A DNA stretch of 14,164 bases, taken from contig WRAA01000022.1 in NCBI GenBank assembly GCA_009780445.1, forward strand, positions 1-14,164. The letters run 5' to 3'. The notes beneath the pieces were generated by a model. That model was not told the origin of the DNA, did not search any database, and saw nothing but the letters and a program-made list of their open reading frames with translations. The position numbers and the translations under genes are program-made. The stretch's first letter is position 1. Every line of letters begins with the position of its first letter. Below, piece by piece: positions 13,345 to 14,164 of this stretch. This DNA is from Defluviitaleaceae bacterium (GTDB lineage: Bacteria; Bacillota; Clostridia; Lachnospirales; WRAA01).

Positions 13345-14164
13345 GCAATTCTCAAACTTTTCGCCCGGCGTAAGGCTGTTGCCGCGCAGAAACTCCTCCG
13401 CCGCAAGCCTCTTGCCGTTCTGCCGCTGAATCTCGCGGATATACAGCACTCCGCCACCCGCCGCCACGCCGATCCCCCGCGGGCCGGCTACAACAATTTC
13501 CCCCGGAGCGCGTGAAGCCTCTGCGGCTGTGTCCGCCTCCGCGGCATATATCTTGAAGGTTTCGCCGTTCAAGCGCGTCCACGCGCAGGGGCGCGGCGCA
13601 AGCCCGCGTACAAGGTTTGCAATGCTTGCCGCGTCCGCGTTCCAGTCCACGCGTCCTGTTTCCTTCGTCAGCATGTGGGCGTAGGTGGCGCGGTCGTTGT
13701 CCTGCGGCACAGGCTTGGCCAAGCCTCCGGCGATCTGCTCCAAGGCGCGGCAGAGCGCGGACGCGCCCAACGCGGCCAGCTTGTCGTGCAGGCTGCCCGC
13801 GTTGTCGTCAGCCTCTATGGCGATCTCTTCGGCCAGAAGCATGTCGCCTGTGTCCAACCCTACGTCCATCTGCATGATAGTGATGCCCGTGGCCGCCTCG
13901 CCGTTAATGATGGCGCGGTTGATAGGCGCCGCGCCGCGGTACTTGGGCAGGAGGGAGGCGTGTACGTTCACACAGCCCAGCCGCGGCATGTCCAATATTT
14001 CCCTGGAAAGTATCTGCCCGTAAGCGGCCACCACAAATATATCCGCGTTAAACTCGCGCAGAAGCCGCACTGCGTCCGCATCCTTGATACGCTCCGGCTG
14101 CAAGCACGGCAGACCAAGCAACGAAGCGCGCGCCTTCACCGCCGATACCGCAAGCTTGCCGCCC
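13342..14164 (-). CDS. fmt: Methionyl-tRNA formyltransferase, 5' end outside window
   Basis: This enzyme formylates the amino group of initiator Met-tRNA using 10-formyl-tetrahydrofolate. The frame is open from the right edge (first full codon 14163-14161), giving 274 codons. About 40-50 N-terminal residues are missing. The catalytic-domain signature is clear: VVAAYGQILSREILDMPRLG, then NVHASLLPKYRGAAPINRAI with the conserved His, and TGITIMQMDVGLDTGDML. The C-terminal tRNA-binding domain begins around LAPRPCAWTRLNGETFKIY and ends with LRGNSLTPGEKF, the usual tail. The stop TAG is the first three bases of palindromic element copy 3, so the original stop has been replaced or overlapped. An internal GTG at 14139 is not the true start. 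Confidence 0.97.
   Translation of the reverse strand, partial: GGKLAVSAVKARASLLGLPCLQPERIKDADAVRLLREFNADIFVVAAYGQILSREILDMPRLGCVNVHASLLPKYRGAAPINRAIINGEAATGITIMQMDVGLDTGDMLLAEEIAIEADDNAGSLHDKLAALGASALCRALEQIAGGLAKPVPQDNDRATYAHMLTKETGRVDWNADAASIANLVRGLAPRPCAWTRLNGETFKIYAAEADTAAEASRAPGEIVVAGPRGIGVAAGGGVLYIREIQRQNGKRLAAEEFLRGNSLTPGEKFENC

Noticed and set aside
13176..13457. Minus-strand open frame of 93 codons containing GSDDDANPRGSLGGDDDA
   Set aside because: It runs from the fmt 3' end in the wrong frame through palindromic element copy 3. The repeat-like peptide is only the element core translated; there is no ribosome binding site or family match.

Overview
The window is a gene-dense chromosomal segment of an anaerobic Bacillota-type bacterium, most likely in the Clostridia. 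Every credible gene lies on the minus strand, so transcription runs from high to low coordinates. The assignment rests on gene content and order: rnhB followed by an orphan FlhB-tail gene and yraN, a PDZ/radical-SAM DUF512 gene followed by der and plsY, an atpZ-atpI-atpBEFHAG operon, and a c-subunit with sodium-type ligands. An orphan FlhB-tail protein and a chemoreceptor suggest a motile cell. The species cannot be named from the sequence. G+C looks moderately high by eye, and no IS transposase, phage gene, tRNA, rRNA or CRISPR array is visible.

Layout in transcription order. (1) 14164-10181, housekeeping: fmt (5' end outside the window), an RluA-family pseudouridine synthase, rnhB, a FlhB C-terminal-domain protein, yraN and pgeF. 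(2) 10016-4924: a DUF512 radical SAM protein, a methyl-accepting chemotaxis protein with no extracytoplasmic sensor, der and plsY. (3) 4927-1: atpZ, atpI, atpB, atpE, atpF, atpH, atpA and the first 151 codons of atpG. atpD and atpC are expected beyond the left edge. Spacing is tight throughout, with several 4-13 bp overlaps (flhB-like/yraN, plsY/atpZ, atpF/atpH). A good sigma-A-type promoter in the 95-bp gap before atpB probably gives the ATP synthase core genes their own transcription on top of read-through from plsY-atpZ-atpI.

The most unusual content is a family of three intergenic palindromic elements (10035-10195, 11705-11868, 13177-13344; 161-168 bp). Each is one long imperfect inverted repeat, able to fold into an extended hairpin capped by the same 7-bp stem GCGAACC/GGTTCGC with a 5-nt loop. 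The core of about 60 bp around that stem is conserved in all three. The outer arms differ strongly between copies, yet within each copy the two arms are still almost perfectly complementary. All three sit exactly at the junction between one gene's 3' end and the next gene's ribosome binding site. Two supply the upstream gene's stop codon, and the third is read in frame as a roughly 55-residue tail on RNase HII. This resembles the behaviour of Rickettsia palindromic elements, but the sequence is not one I recognise as a named family.

The genes cover basic functions: initiator-tRNA formylation, rRNA or tRNA pseudouridylation, RNA/DNA-hybrid repair, ribosome assembly (Der), phospholipid synthesis (PlsY) and ion-coupled ATP synthesis or hydrolysis.
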